Positions 9,108 to 17,856 of a stretch of 47,179 nt of DNA are shown piece by piece. The notes beneath the pieces are model-generated. The model ran no database searches and had not been told where the DNA came from. It saw nothing but the letters and a program-made list of their open reading frames with translations. A program made the position numbers and the translations under genes. Position 1 is the first letter of the stretch. Each line of letters starts with the position of its first letter. The stretch comes from Corynebacterium amycolatum SK46 (lineage in GTDB: Bacteria; Actinomycetota; Actinomycetes; Mycobacteriales; Mycobacteriaceae): NCBI RefSeq assembly GCF_000173655.1, contig NZ_ABZU01000015.1:1-47179 (forward strand). Direction: 5' to 3'.

Positions 9108-10955
9108 TTACTTACCGCCCTCGTCAGTGGACAGCGCAGCCACGAATGCTTCCTGCGGCACCGAGACCGAACCGATGTTCTTCATACGCTTCTTACCGGC
9201 CTTCTGCTTCTCCAGCAACTTGCGCTTACGAGAGATGTCACCGCCGTAACACTTGGCAAGGACGTCCTTGCGCAGTGCACGGATGTTCTCGCGGGCGATA
9301 ATCTTCGAACCGATTGCCGCCTGAACCGGGACCTCGAACTGCTGGCGAGGGATTAGCTCACGCAGCTTCTTGGTCATCTTGTTGCCATACCACTGCGCGT
9401 TGTCGCGGTGGACGATAGCGGAGAAAGCATCAACCGCTTCGCCCTGCAGGAGGATATCCACCTTGACCAGGTCTGCCAGCTGCTCACCGGCATCTTCGTA
9501 GTTCAGCGAAGCATAACCCCTGGTGCGGGACTTCAGCATGTCGAAGAAGTCGAAGATAATCTCGCCGAGCGGCATCTTGTAGCGCAGCTCCACGCGGTCC
9601 TCGGACAGGTAGTCCATGCCACCCATCTCGCCGCGCTTCTGCTGGCACAGCTCCATGGTGGGGCCAACGAACTCGCTCGGCACGACGATGGTGCACTTGA
9701 CCATCGGCTCGTAAATCTCGCGGAGCTTGCCCTCCGGCCAGTCACTCGGGTTGTGAACCGTGACCTCAGAGCCGTCCTCGGTGACGACGCGGTAGACAAC
9801 GTTTGGAGCTGTCGAAATCAAGTCCAGGTCGAACTCGCGCTCCAGTCGCGCACGGGTAATCTCCATGTGCAGCAGGCCAAGGAAGCCACCGCGGAAACCG
9901 AACCCGAGAGCCACCGAAGTCTCCGGCTCGAATGTCAACGAAGCGTCGTTAAGCTGGAGCTTTTCCAACGCATCGCGCAGGTCAGGATAGTCGGCCTGAG
10001 AGATCGGGAACAGACCCGAGTAGACCATCGGCTTCGGCTCTTCGTAGCCTTCCAACGGCTCCTCGGCCGGCGTGGCGTTCAGCGTGACGGTGTCACCGAC
10101 CTTGGACTGGCGGACGTCCTTCACACCAGTAATCAGATAACCGACCTCGCCGACGCCAAGCCCCTTACACTTCTTCGGTTGAGGCGAGACAACACCGATT
10201 TCCAACAACTCATGCTTGGTGCCAGTGGACATCATCTGAATGACTTCACGTGGCTTCAGCTGACCGTCAACAACACGGATGTACGTAACCACACCGCGGT
10301 AGGTGTCATAGACCGAGTCAAAGATCAGCGCACGCGCAGGCGCTTCCGGGTCGCCGACCGGCGCAGGCACAAGCTCACAGACTCGGTCGAGCATTTGTTC
10401 AACACCCTCACCAGTCTTGCCCGAGACACGCATAACGTCTTCCGGCTCACAGCCGATGATGTGCGCAATCTCCTCCGCGTACTTATCCGGGTCCGCGGCC
10501 GGCAGGTCAATCTTGTTCAGAACCGGAATGATCTCCAGGTCGTTTTCCATGGCCAGGTACAGGTTGGCCAGCGTCTGCGCTTCAATGCCTTGAGCAGCGT
10601 CGACAAGCAGAATTGCGCCTTCACACGCCTCTAGCGCGCGCGAGACCTCGTAGGTGAAGTCAACGTGACCAGGCGTGTCAATCAGGTGCAGGACAATCTC
10701 TTCGCCCGCATGCTTACCTGTGCGCGGAACCCACGGCAGGCGCACGTTCTGAGCCTTAATGGTGATGCCTCGTTCGCGCTCAATATCCATGTTGTCGAGG
10801 TACTGATCGCGCATGTCGCGCGCCTCGACAACACCCGAGAGCTGCAGAATTCTGTCCGCCAGGGTGGACTTACCGTGGTCAATGTGCGCAATAATGCAGA
10901 AATTTCGAATCCGTGAGGGGTCCGTAAAAGTCTGCTCCGCAAAATTCTTGGTCAC
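9108..10955 (-). CDS. lepA: Elongation factor 4 (back-translocating GTPase LepA)
   Basis: 615 residues, the normal length of the family. LepA is a ribosome-associated GTPase related to EF-G. G1 is AHIDHGKST near residue 20, G3 is DTPGHVDF and G4 is NKIDLP. The following EF-G-like domains and the LepA-specific basic C terminus are intact. The frame is open to 11060, but the preferred start is GTG at 10955, because the protein then begins in the family's usual way (VTKNFA before [11 protein letters not shown]). GGAG lies about 10 bases upstream. It is divergent from the PemK-like gene and is followed at once by the ankyrin-repeat gene. Confidence 0.96.
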   Translation of the reverse strand: MTKNFAEQTFTDPSRIRNFCIIAHIDHGKSTLADRILQLSGVVEARDMRDQYLDNMDIERERGITIKAQNVRLPWVPRTGKHAGEEIVLHLIDTPGHVDFTYEVSRALEACEGAILLVDAAQGIEAQTLANLYLAMENDLEIIPVLNKIDLPAADPDKYAEEIAHIIGCEPEDVMRVSGKTGEGVEQMLDRVCELVPAPVGDPEAPARALIFDSVYDTYRGVVTYIRVVDGQLKPREVIQMMSTGTKHELLEIGVVSPQPKKCKGLGVGEVGYLITGVKDVRQSKVGDTVTLNATPAEEPLEGYEEPKPMVYSGLFPISQADYPDLRDALEKLQLNDASLTFEPETSVALGFGFRGGFLGLLHMEITRARLEREFDLDLISTAPNVVYRVVTEDGSEVTVHNPSDWPEGKLREIYEPMVKCTIVVPSEFVGPTMELCQQKRGEMGGMDYLSEDRVELRYKMPLGEIIFDFFDMLKSRTRGYASLNYEDAGEQLADLVKVDILLQGEAVDAFSAIVHRDNAQWYGNKMTKKLRELIPRQQFEVPVQAAIGSKIIARENIRALRKDVLAKCYGGDISRKRKLLEKQKAGKKRMKNIGSVSVPQEAFVAALSTDEGGK

Positions 10956-11117
10956 GTTGGGTCTACTCCGAAAAATAAAGACGTTATGGGCATTGGGGCG
11001 CGGCGTTGGCCGACCCATATGCGCCGGCCTCGAAAACCGACCAGCCGGGCTTAAATACAATCACGCACAATCTTACCTATCGATTCCCTCCGCACTAAAC
11101 CTCTAGACTTAGATTCC

Positions 11118-11732
11118 ATGAGCTCCACTTCGTCCACCGATCAAAATGAACGCGAAAGCTGGCCGCGACGCCTGCGTAATCGCATCAGCGCGCGTCTTTT
11201 CGCCGGTACCGAGTGGTTCCGCGGCCCCGACACACTCGATGAGGCGCTGTTTAAGCTCAACACGCAGCTCGGTCTCGCCCAGGACACCGCGCTTTCCGAC
11301 GAGTCCAAGGACGCCCTACTTCGACTGCGAGATTCGGTGACCATCGCGCGTCCGACCGCGGAGCTGGCCCGCACAATCGTCTACAGCCCCGACATGGATG
11401 GCCAGGCCGACCCCGGCGAAGTGGTCTGGATTCCGCTGCAACTCGAAGGTGAAAATGCCGCTTTGCGCGAGCGCGCTGTGGTCGTGGTTGGCCGCCACGA
11501 CCAGTATCTTCTGGGCATGCTGATCTCCACTCGAAGTGAACACAGTGAGCAACCGGAGTGGCTGTTTATCGGCAGCGGGTTCTGGAATGAAGACCCCAAG
11601 CCATCGTGGGTTCGCATGGATCGCATTTTGCTCATCCCGGAATCTGGCATTCGCCGCGCGGGCGCAATGATGCCCCGCAGGCGCTTTGAGCTCATCGCCG
11701 CCCGGTTGCGCGGGGACTACGGCTGGAATTAG
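11118..11732 (+). CDS. PemK/MazF-like family protein (no antitoxin partner)
   Basis: 204 residues. The central part, GEVVWIPLQLEG, then RAVVVVGRHD, then LGMLIST, resembles the beta-barrel core of PemK/MazF RNases. The C-terminal SWVRMDRILLIP resembles the late strand of that fold. The N-terminal ~85 residues are an added helical region. No small antitoxin gene is next to it, and it stands divergent to lepA. Homologues at this place may therefore have a housekeeping role instead of acting as a toxin; that is inference. No ribosome-binding site precedes the ATG, and TAGACT sits 8 bases upstream, which suggests a leaderless message. The family assignment is moderate because the similarity is recognised by eye. 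Confidence 0.6.
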   Translation: MSSTSSTDQNERESWPRRLRNRISARLFAGTEWFRGPDTLDEALFKLNTQLGLAQDTALSDESKDALLRLRDSVTIARPTAELARTIVYSPDMDGQADPGEVVWIPLQLEGENAALRERAVVVVGRHDQYLLGMLISTRSEHSEQPEWLFIGSGFWNEDPKPSWVRMDRILLIPESGIRRAGAMMPRRRFELIAARLRGDYGWN

Positions 11733-11787
11733 CCGCGGCTGGAGTTACTCAGTAGCTGGCTTTAGGCAGCGGCTGGTATTAGGCAGC
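11721..11787 (+). repeat. Degenerate 16-18-bp tandem repeat at the gene end
   Basis: Four imperfect copies of GGCTGGNNTTAGNCNGC begin at about 11721, 11737, 11755 and 11771. The first copy overlaps the last codons and stop codon of the PemK-like gene, and the others follow it directly. The repeats look like decayed duplications of the gene end. Confidence 0.55.
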
Positions 11788-11853
11788 GCTGTTTGCTAGA
11801 ATTCTGCAAGTTGTTTACCGTTGCGTTCCTTTGCGGCGAGCGCGGGCAGGACC

Positions 11854-11882
11854 TTGGGTTCGCGTTTTCATCGCCGTATAAG
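11854..11882 (+). promoter_or_regulatory. Predicted sigma-A promoter of rpsT
   Basis: TTGGGT (11854-11859) and TATAAG (11877-11882) are separated by exactly 17 bases on the strand of rpsT. Transcription from about 11889 would give a leader of roughly 130 bases. That leader contains an inverted repeat GCTGGT/ACCAGC (11904-11909 and 11921-11926), which could fold and take part in control by free S20 protein. Confidence 0.45.
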
Positions 11883-12020
11883 CGCAGTGCGTGGTTTTAT
11901 CCCGCTGGTTAATTAGTTTGACCAGCAGGGATTCGAGCCGAAATTTGCACTGTGATCAGGACTTTTCTTGGTGTCGGGCGGTAACAATTCCAACTACTAC
12001 GGATACAAGAGGTATTCACG

Positions 12021-12287
12021 ATGGCAAACATCAAGTCCCAGATCAAGCGTATCAAGACCAACGAGAAGGCTCGCCTGCGTAACCAGGCTATCCGCTCTGC
12101 AGTCCGCACCGAGATCCGCAAGTTCCAGGCTGCTGTTGAGGCTGGCGACAAGGCTGCTGCTGAGGCTCAGCTGCGCGTTGCTTCCCGCAAGCTGGACAAG
12201 GCTGTCACCAAGGGCGTCTTCCACCGCAACACCGCGGCTAACAAGAAGTCCGGTATGGCTAAGGCTTTCAACAAGCTGGAGGGCTAA
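12021..12287 (+). CDS. rpsT: 30S ribosomal protein S20
   Basis: 88 residues, highly basic, starting [20 protein letters not shown] as in other bacterial S20 proteins and running full length to the usual GMAKAFNKL end. S20 binds 16S rRNA early in small-subunit assembly. AAGAGG lies about 9 bases before the ATG. The gene stands alone on the plus strand between the PemK-like gene and the convergent holA. Upstream is a predicted promoter with a long leader. Confidence 0.97.
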   Translation: MANIKSQIKRIKTNEKARLRNQAIRSAVRTEIRKFQAAVEAGDKAAAEAQLRVASRKLDKAVTKGVFHRNTAANKKSGMAKAFNKLEG

Positions 12288-12463
12288 TTCCCTTTTGGCG
12301 CTGTGCGCTGTGCTTTTGCAGCGGCTGTTTCAGCGCTGCGCTTGCGTCGTGCCAGCACTGCTTTTACGCCGCGCTCGCACCGTGAAAGTTAACCGCTTCC
12401 TGCTATTTTCCGATTTCATTTCGGATGTGGCGGGAGGCGGTTCTTATTTTTTAACCCCAACGA

Positions 12464-12593
12464 GAGTTAGTGACTGCGTTTATGTCTGACGACCACGGTT
12501 CAATGCGAGTTACTGACTGCGTTTATGTCGGAAACGGCCCGAAAAATGGCCTGAAAGCGTCATAAACTCGCACAGTTTCATATTTGCAGCCCG
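12464..12593. repeat. Palindromic intergenic repeat, copy A
   Basis: The gap between rpsT and holA (12288-12600) has no gene. Its second half holds this element. The left arm ACTGACTGCGTTTATG ends at 12527; a near-copy with one change ends at 12484. The right arm at 12551-12593 contains GTCATAAACTCGCACAGTTT and ends ATTTGCAGCCC. The right arm is an imperfect inverted copy of the left. The same arrangement occurs at 30551-30664. The first half of the gap (12288-12440) shows nothing I recognise. Confidence 0.7.
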
Positions 12594-12600
12594 TAACTTT

Positions 12601-13590
12601 TTAACGCCGATGGGACGAATGCGCCAGCTCCGCGATACGAAGCACCGACTGTTCCAGCGACAGCTCTGGCGTCGACGAAGCGCCCTTGGTGTCCGCATCC
12701 AGCTGTGCCGCGACAACCACAGCGCGAGCAACCGCCGGGGTTGACCAGGCAGATGCCAACCGCTGAGTTTTCTCCAACTTCCACGGCGGCATGCCATAGC
12801 GGTGGGCATCTCTGCGCGCATTGACACCACGCGCGCCGTGGAGCCGCGCTACATCACCGACCATTCCCGTGATTGCAGCCGACAGCAGTGCCGGTGCCAT
12901 GCCCAGCTGCAAGGCGCGGCGCATCTTGGCCAACGCTTCCCCACCGCGACCGCGCAGTGCGAGCTCGGCAATCTCAAAGCCCGAGACCTCCGCCGAAGCA
13001 CCGTAGTAGGTGCGCACTGCTTCCGAGGTGACCTTGCCCGCTGTATCCGCACACAGCTGGGAAATGGCAGTCGCCAGTTCGCGGAGGTCTGAACCGACCG
13101 CATCCAGGACAGTATCGATGACGTCGCGACGCACCTTAACCCCGTGTGAGGCGAACTCTTCGCCAACGAAACCGGGCAAGTCGTTTCTCTTGAGCGGCTG
13201 TGCTTCGAAGAAGCGGACGCCTAGCTTACGCAGGTCAGCCACCATCTTCTTCTGACGTCCCTCACCGCTATGAAGGAGAATCAACGTGATGCCCGGCGCG
13301 GGATCCTTAACAGAATCCATCAATAGCTTGGCGGGTTCCTTACCCGCATCCTGGCAGTCGGTGACAACCACAATGCGGTCATCCCCAAACAACGAGGGGC
13401 TGAAAAGCTCCACGGCATCGACAGTAGTCATGTCCCCTGCGCGGATGGTGGTCACAGGCACCGAGCGTCCACCCGGATCGGACTCCGTTGCTGCCTGCGC
13501 GCGGACGGCAGCGACAATGGCGAGGCGGGCGCGGTCTTTCAGCAGCTCCTCTTTGCCCACAATCAAGTTCACGGGTGCGACGGCGCTCAA
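12601..13590 (-). CDS. holA: DNA polymerase III delta subunit
   Basis: About 329 residues. The delta subunit opens the beta sliding clamp within the clamp loader. The N terminus APVNLIVGKEELL matches the strand that opens the delta ATPase-like fold. The sequence continues with the family's DDRIVVVTDCQDAG and a C-terminal collar domain ending SLEQSVLRIAELAH. The frame is open to a GTG at 13659 that overlaps comEC. However, AAGAGGT sits 5 bases before a TTG at 13590, just ahead of the conserved sequence, so that start is preferred. It is the last gene of the comEA-comEC-holA block, the usual actinobacterial order. Confidence 0.9.
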   Translation of the reverse strand: MSAVAPVNLIVGKEELLKDRARLAIVAAVRAQAATESDPGGRSVPVTTIRAGDMTTVDAVELFSPSLFGDDRIVVVTDCQDAGKEPAKLLMDSVKDPAPGITLILLHSGEGRQKKMVADLRKLGVRFFEAQPLKRNDLPGFVGEEFASHGVKVRRDVIDTVLDAVGSDLRELATAISQLCADTAGKVTSEAVRTYYGASAEVSGFEIAELALRGRGGEALAKMRRALQLGMAPALLSAAITGMVGDVARLHGARGVNARRDAHRYGMPPWKLEKTQRLASAWSTPAVARAVVVAAQLDADTKGASSTPELSLEQSVLRIAELAHSSHRR

Positions 13591-13655
13591 TCCCGACCTC
13601 TTTTCCGCGTTGATTCCTGCGACTGTTGTTTCTAGCCTACGGGACAGCCCGGATT

Positions 13656-15632
13656 TCACCTTCCTCGCCAGACTTCACTATTCGAATAGAGAGCTTGCGG
13701 CCCATCTCGCTGCGGGCACACCACAGGAATCTGCTCGGGTGTCATTACGATTTCTCGCACGCGCGGACCACACTCGCGAGCGATAAACCACTTGGGTGAG
13801 CGGCCTAATTGGGACGGTTGGTCGCTCACGGCTTCAGCGGTATACGACGGGGATTCCACCACCACGGTTTCTGTCGTGGGGTTATCTGCGGCAGCATCCA
13901 GTACCTGGGCATGCCACGTCATTTGCTCGGTGAGTCCGAGGGAAATTCGGCACTGCCGACTGAGCGGGGTCGGTACAGGGTGGCCAGTAGATGCAACATG
14001 GTTGACGGGTTCTCCGTCAGCCCCCGTGCGGATGAGAACGATCTGGCTCTTCTCCGCACAGGCTGCAAGTTGCCACCCCTGTGGTGCACGAGCAATGTCA
14101 AGGCCAAACACCCAAATAACGGCATAACTACCGGCCGCCAAGACAGCGGCACAGGCCCCAGCGCGAAGCGCAAGACGGGGCCACGCCCAGAGCGTCGTCA
14201 AGCATGTAAGTGTGAGCGTGCAGGAGACGACCAACGTGACCGTCCCTGTGGCGGGCGCGACGATTCCTGCAGTGAGACGTGCGACCTGATGAATCCACCA
14301 CGCGAACGGCGCGGCGCACCAGAGCAGCGCACTGACCAGCCAATTGAGATGCAGTGCGGCGGCAACGGCAGCGAGCGAACCGGCGATAGTAACGGGTGCG
14401 ACAGCGGGCGCGGCGAGGAGATTGGCGAGCAGTGAGACATGACTAATTTCGCCGATGAGAAGCGCCAATACGGGCATGGTGACCACGTGTGCGGCAATCG
14501 ATACGGCGATGGCGCGGACTACTGGGGCGGGCCAGGCACCCATAACGGTGGTGGCGGACAGACGTCTGGCAAGGGGCTCGGCAAGAAGGACTAGCCCGAC
14601 GGTGGCTGCGACCGAGAGGGCGAAGCCTACTGATACCGATAGGTCGGGTGCCAGGAGAATTAAACCGATAATGCCAGCCGACAGCGCCGCGATGGCCTGG
14701 CCCGCTCGTCCTACGAGAATCGCCAACAGCCCGATGCAACCGGTGACCACTGCGCGTAGCACTGACGGTTCGGTGCCCACAACTGCTACAAAGCCATATA
14801 GAGCAAATGCGGCGACTGCGACTCGCACCCGCGGTCCCGTCCACGAGAACACGGCTACAACAGCCCCGACAACAAGCGCAACGTTCGCTCCAGAGACTGC
14901 TGATAGATGTGAAAGCCCAGAGGCAGTCATCATGTCGCCGTCGGTGAGGCTAAAGCCGCGCTCATCGCCGATGGCCATGGCGGGTATGAGGCGATCGGGA
15001 CCAACGGGGAGATTCTGCGCCGAGTCAAAGAGCTGCTGGCGCGCCTGAGCTGCCAGCCCCTGCGGTGGCGCGATGACCTCAATATCGCCGCGCAGATTCA
15101 ACTGGATACCGCTAATGCAGGGCTTGCTAGCCGCACGTATACCGGCTGTGGATTCAACTACGGTGTCTCTCGTGACCGTCAACAGTGACTCGTCGCCGAA
15201 AACCGACACCTGCCCCGGAAGGCCCTCGATGCGTGCCTTCGCACTGGCCCCGAACTCGGTTGCTTTCGGCTCGGTGACAAGGCGCAATTGCACTTTCGCC
15301 ATCCCACCGATGTCGTCATAGAGCTCGTGGGCTCGGGCTTGCGCTATGCGGATTCGCGTGGACACCGCAACACTGGCCACCGCCACAGCTGGCACCAGGA
15401 TAGTGGCGATCGCTCGCCAGCCGGATGTCACCGCACCTCTGCCCCATCGCCACGACCAACGCTGCCACGCCCACGGCAACGCCACCGCAGTCGCGATTGC
15501 GCTCGGTGCCACAACTATCAACCATTCTGGGCGCATAATCACTGCCACCGCAGTCGCCCACGCTAACACCGCTGCTGGCACTAGCCGCACATCGAGCCCA
15601 GCACGAGCGCGCAGGTCAGACGGTGGCGGCAT
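13656..15632 (-). CDS. comEC: ComEC/Rec2 family DNA-uptake channel, lacking the MBL domain
   Basis: 658 residues. A few N-terminal membrane helices and a small extracytoplasmic domain (about 80-200) are followed by the polytopic competence domain with the typical GLSHLSAVSGANVALVVG motif and about eight more membrane segments, ending near residue 505. ComEC forms the membrane channel for single-stranded DNA. The C-terminal ~150 residues are where most homologues carry a metallo-beta-lactamase-like nuclease. Here I see no HxHxDH motif, and the expected DVGQGD turn is replaced by ACAEKSQIVLIRTG. The 5' end overlaps comEA by 17 bases, pointing to coupled translation. Confidence 0.88.
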   Translation of the reverse strand: MPPPSDLRARAGLDVRLVPAAVLAWATAVAVIMRPEWLIVVAPSAIATAVALPWAWQRWSWRWGRGAVTSGWRAIATILVPAVAVASVAVSTRIRIAQARAHELYDDIGGMAKVQLRLVTEPKATEFGASAKARIEGLPGQVSVFGDESLLTVTRDTVVESTAGIRAASKPCISGIQLNLRGDIEVIAPPQGLAAQARQQLFDSAQNLPVGPDRLIPAMAIGDERGFSLTDGDMMTASGLSHLSAVSGANVALVVGAVVAVFSWTGPRVRVAVAAFALYGFVAVVGTEPSVLRAVVTGCIGLLAILVGRAGQAIAALSAGIIGLILLAPDLSVSVGFALSVAATVGLVLLAEPLARRLSATTVMGAWPAPVVRAIAVSIAAHVVTMPVLALLIGEISHVSLLANLLAAPAVAPVTIAGSLAAVAAALHLNWLVSALLWCAAPFAWWIHQVARLTAGIVAPATGTVTLVVSCTLTLTCLTTLWAWPRLALRAGACAAVLAAGSYAVIWVFGLDIARAPQGWQLAACAEKSQIVLIRTGADGEPVNHVASTGHPVPTPLSRQCRISLGLTEQMTWHAQVLDAAADNPTTETVVVESPSYTAEAVSDQPSQLGRSPKWFIARECGPRVREIVMTPEQIPVVCPQRDGPQALYSNSEVWRGR

Positions 15633-16434
15633 CGCGCAGAGCCTCTACCTTCGCCGGGCCGATTCCCGGAACCTCCTCAAGTGCGTCGATACTCGCAAAA
15701 GCCCCGTTCTTTTCACGAAAGTCGATGATTTTGGTCGCCGTTGCGGGCCCGATTCCGGGCAATTCCTCCAGCTGAGTAGCAGAAGCGGTATTGATGTTGA
15801 TCTTTCCGTCCGAGCCACCCGGGCCAGCGATACCCGCAGCACCGGCACCAGAACCGCCGGAAACATCGGCTCCACCCTCCGCCGTTCCTGCTGGGAGCGC
15901 CTCTGTCCCAACCACAATCTGTTGACCATCAACCAACGGTGCCGCCAGGTTCACGCTAGCTGGATTAGCCTCCGGCAAAAGCCCACCCGCACGATCGATT
16001 GCCTCCACCACCCGCGCGCCCGCTGGCACCTCCACCACGCCTGGATTCACAACCAACCCCACCACCGACACAATCAACGGCCCCGCCTGTGCCTGAGGGT
16101 TAGTCTCCTGCCCCGGACCGCCACGCATCTCCGCTGGGGTTTCGGTCGTCTCCGGTGTCGATCCCGCAACAGCCGCGTCCTGCACTGCAGGCATCGATAC
16201 CTGCGGCGTCGATGTCCACACCACCGCAGCGATTGCTCCCAAGGCCAATACGACAATCACAATGCACGCGGCCATCGCCACCCGCGGTGTCACCACCGCC
16301 CGGCGCGTGGAAAAGTCCACCGCCATGCGCTTGTCTTGGTCAATCGGTTCCAGGTAGTCCACCAGCCGATTCCGCAAATTCGTCACGATGCGCACACTAG
16401 CGCCCCGCCCCACACCCCACCTCGACGAAAGCAC
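15616..16434 (-). CDS. comEA: ComEA-type helix-hairpin-helix DNA-binding protein
   Basis: 272 residues. One membrane anchor lies at about 52-72. A Pro/Glu-rich linker is followed by an SLBB domain (about 118-180) and two helix-hairpin-helix motifs at the C terminus (ININTASATQLEELPGIG and ALEEVPGIGPAKVEAL). This is the canonical layout of the outer-face dsDNA receptor of the uptake machinery. The exact start is uncertain, because GTG codons about 13 and 16 residues in are equally plausible and no clear ribosome-binding site decides. It overlaps comEC downstream. No pilus genes of a competence system are in the window. Confidence 0.88.
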   Translation of the reverse strand: MLSSRWGVGRGASVRIVTNLRNRLVDYLEPIDQDKRMAVDFSTRRAVVTPRVAMAACIVIVVLALGAIAAVVWTSTPQVSMPAVQDAAVAGSTPETTETPAEMRGGPGQETNPQAQAGPLIVSVVGLVVNPGVVEVPAGARVVEAIDRAGGLLPEANPASVNLAAPLVDGQQIVVGTEALPAGTAEGGADVSGGSGAGAAGIAGPGGSDGKININTASATQLEELPGIGPATATKIIDFREKNGAFASIDALEEVPGIGPAKVEALRDAATV

Positions 16435-16450
16435 TCATCGAGACGTCATC

Positions 16451-16459
16451 TGTGGATAA
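16451..16459 (-). promoter_or_regulatory. Perfect DnaA box, first of a pair
   Basis: The minus strand reads TTATCCACA, the consensus DnaA box. It lies 17 bases upstream of comEA, between comEA and degV, facing a second perfect box 17 bases away. It adjoins the A-tract of the degV terminator. Confidence 0.5.
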
Positions 16460-16489
16460 AAAATGACCTGTGGAGGTTATCCACAGGCC
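16457..16489 (-). terminator. Intrinsic terminator of degV
   Basis: The perfect 8-bp stem CCTGTGGA (16467-16474) / TCCACAGG (16480-16487) has a 5-base loop. On the minus strand it is followed closely by a run of six T (16463-16458). It lies just behind the degV stop. One arm also contains a DnaA box. Confidence 0.6.
16477..16485 (+). promoter_or_regulatory. Perfect DnaA box, second of a pair
   Basis: TTATCCACA on the plus strand, inverted relative to the box at 16451-16459. Part of this copy forms the right arm of the degV terminator stem, so its match to the box could be partly fortuitous. Confidence 0.45.
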
Positions 16490-16512
16490 ACGCCATCGTC
16501 GCAGTTCAGAAA

Positions 16513-17856
16513 CTACTTCTTCTTCTCGTCGCCGTCATCATCACGCTTGTCGCTTGACGACGACTCCTGCGATTTCTCCCCTTCGGCGCCAAATACAGCT
16601 CCCTCGGGATCGGACTTATCGCGCAGCGCCAAATCAGAAATAGCCTTCGCCAGACGCTCAGCCTTGTCCAGGGCTGCTTGGCGATTCTCACTCCACGTTG
16701 GCAATTTAGAAACAGCCGTGGTGAAAAGCGGAATTCCCTGCTCATTAGTCACGACTGTGCGATGGATTCGCTTATTGCGGTTGCGACTGGCAGCCGGATT
16801 CTCAACTACCTTCACCTCAGCCTGGTCGGTGATCGGCTCACCTGAGTCAGTGGCGCCAGCGTTTTCAACCGAACCGTCCGTGCCAGCAGAGTCACCGGAA
16901 TTGTCTATGTTCCCGGAATCGTCGTCTACCGTGTCCACAGCCTCAGCATCAACAGCACGCGCGTCACTCTCCTCCACACTGTGGAGCAGCGCTGTCACGC
17001 CCATCTCTGCTTCAAAATCCATGGCATCCGAATCAATCGAGCCGCCGGAGACCATGCCAACCGCATAGGCTCCCTGCCCGACATGAGCAGTCAGCGACTC
17101 CGGCAAATCCAGGATTCTAAACCGGGTATCGTCAGGTAGCTCTTCGGCAAGCATGGCCTGAAGCTCGTGAACGTCGTCAAGCGCGTCGGAATGATGCAGC
17201 AAAACCGCAGGCGGACGGTTCGCCGATGACGCAGACCGCACCATCTTCGTGGCGAAATCCACCATGCGCTGCTTGACCTTCGCCTCTGTCCGGCACTTGG
17301 CGACCAGCGCCAGTGAGCCATCCTTGATGCCGACGATGGGCTTGATAGCGAGAGCCGTGGAGAGCATCGCTTGGCCTGCGGAGATGCGACCGCCACGGCG
17401 CAGCGAATCAAGCTTTGGTACGAATAACCAGAGTCGATAGCGCTGCAGCACATCACGGGCGACGTCGGCAACCTCATCACGACTGGCCCCGGCCCTCGCG
17501 GCCTTGGCTGCCGCGATAGCAGCTGCACCGACTCCAGCTCCGACGGTGTCGGTATCGATGACGGTCACACGGTCCAGCGCTCCAGCAGCTGTGACAGCGT
17601 TAGACCAGGTAGCGGACATTCCCTTGCCAAGATGCAGGGCAACAACGCCAGCGTCAGAACCGTCCTTGTTGGAACGTTCCAGCGCACGCGCATATGCGGC
17701 GCACAGCTTCAGCGGACTGACTGCCGACGTGGTGACGGCATCTTCATTGATGTCATGGCCGATGGGAACCACGGTGATGTCGAGCTTGCGAGCAACCTCG
17801 GGCATCAGACACGCGGTGTCATCGACAACAATGCGGACACGACCGTCACCGGGCAT
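16513..17856 (-). CDS. DegV family fatty-acid-binding protein
   Basis: 447 residues. Residues 1-290 form a DegV fold, which binds a fatty acid and presents it to fatty-acid kinase in Gram-positive bacteria. Visible signatures are VVDDTACLM at the N terminus, the GKGMSATWSNA region, and KLDSLRRGGRIS followed by KPIVGIKDG. The C-terminal ~150 residues are an acidic, Ser/Asp/Glu-rich tail that is unusual for the family and probably disordered. AGGAGG placed 5 bases before the ATG at 17856 sets the start. The longer frame to 17919 lacks such a site. The start overlaps the end of the upstream phosphatase gene by 11 bases. Confidence 0.87.
   Translation of the reverse strand: MPGDGRVRIVVDDTACLMPEVARKLDITVVPIGHDINEDAVTTSAVSPLKLCAAYARALERSNKDGSDAGVVALHLGKGMSATWSNAVTAAGALDRVTVIDTDTVGAGVGAAAIAAAKAARAGASRDEVADVARDVLQRYRLWLFVPKLDSLRRGGRISAGQAMLSTALAIKPIVGIKDGSLALVAKCRTEAKVKQRMVDFATKMVRSASSANRPPAVLLHHSDALDDVHELQAMLAEELPDDTRFRILDLPESLTAHVGQGAYAVGMVSGGSIDSDAMDFEAEMGVTALLHSVEESDARAVDAEAVDTVDDDSGNIDNSGDSAGTDGSVENAGATDSGEPITDQAEVKVVENPAASRNRNKRIHRTVVTNEQGIPLFTTAVSKLPTWSENRQAALDKAERLAKAISDLALRDKSDPEGAVFGAEGEKSQESSSSDKRDDDGDEKKK

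Noticed and set aside
9408..10634. 408-codon plus-strand open frame opposite lepA
   Set aside because: It is a shadow of the highly conserved lepA gene, with no ribosome-binding site or family resemblance.
16451..16485. Possible replication origin
   Set aside because: Only two DnaA boxes are present, with no A+T-rich unwinding region and no dnaA, dnaN or parAB genes nearby.
15346..16557. 403-codon plus-strand open frame opposite comEA/comEC
   Set aside because: Its composition is Arg/His/Thr-rich with no domain, and it mirrors the codon bias of the real genes on the other strand, where clear family motifs are present.
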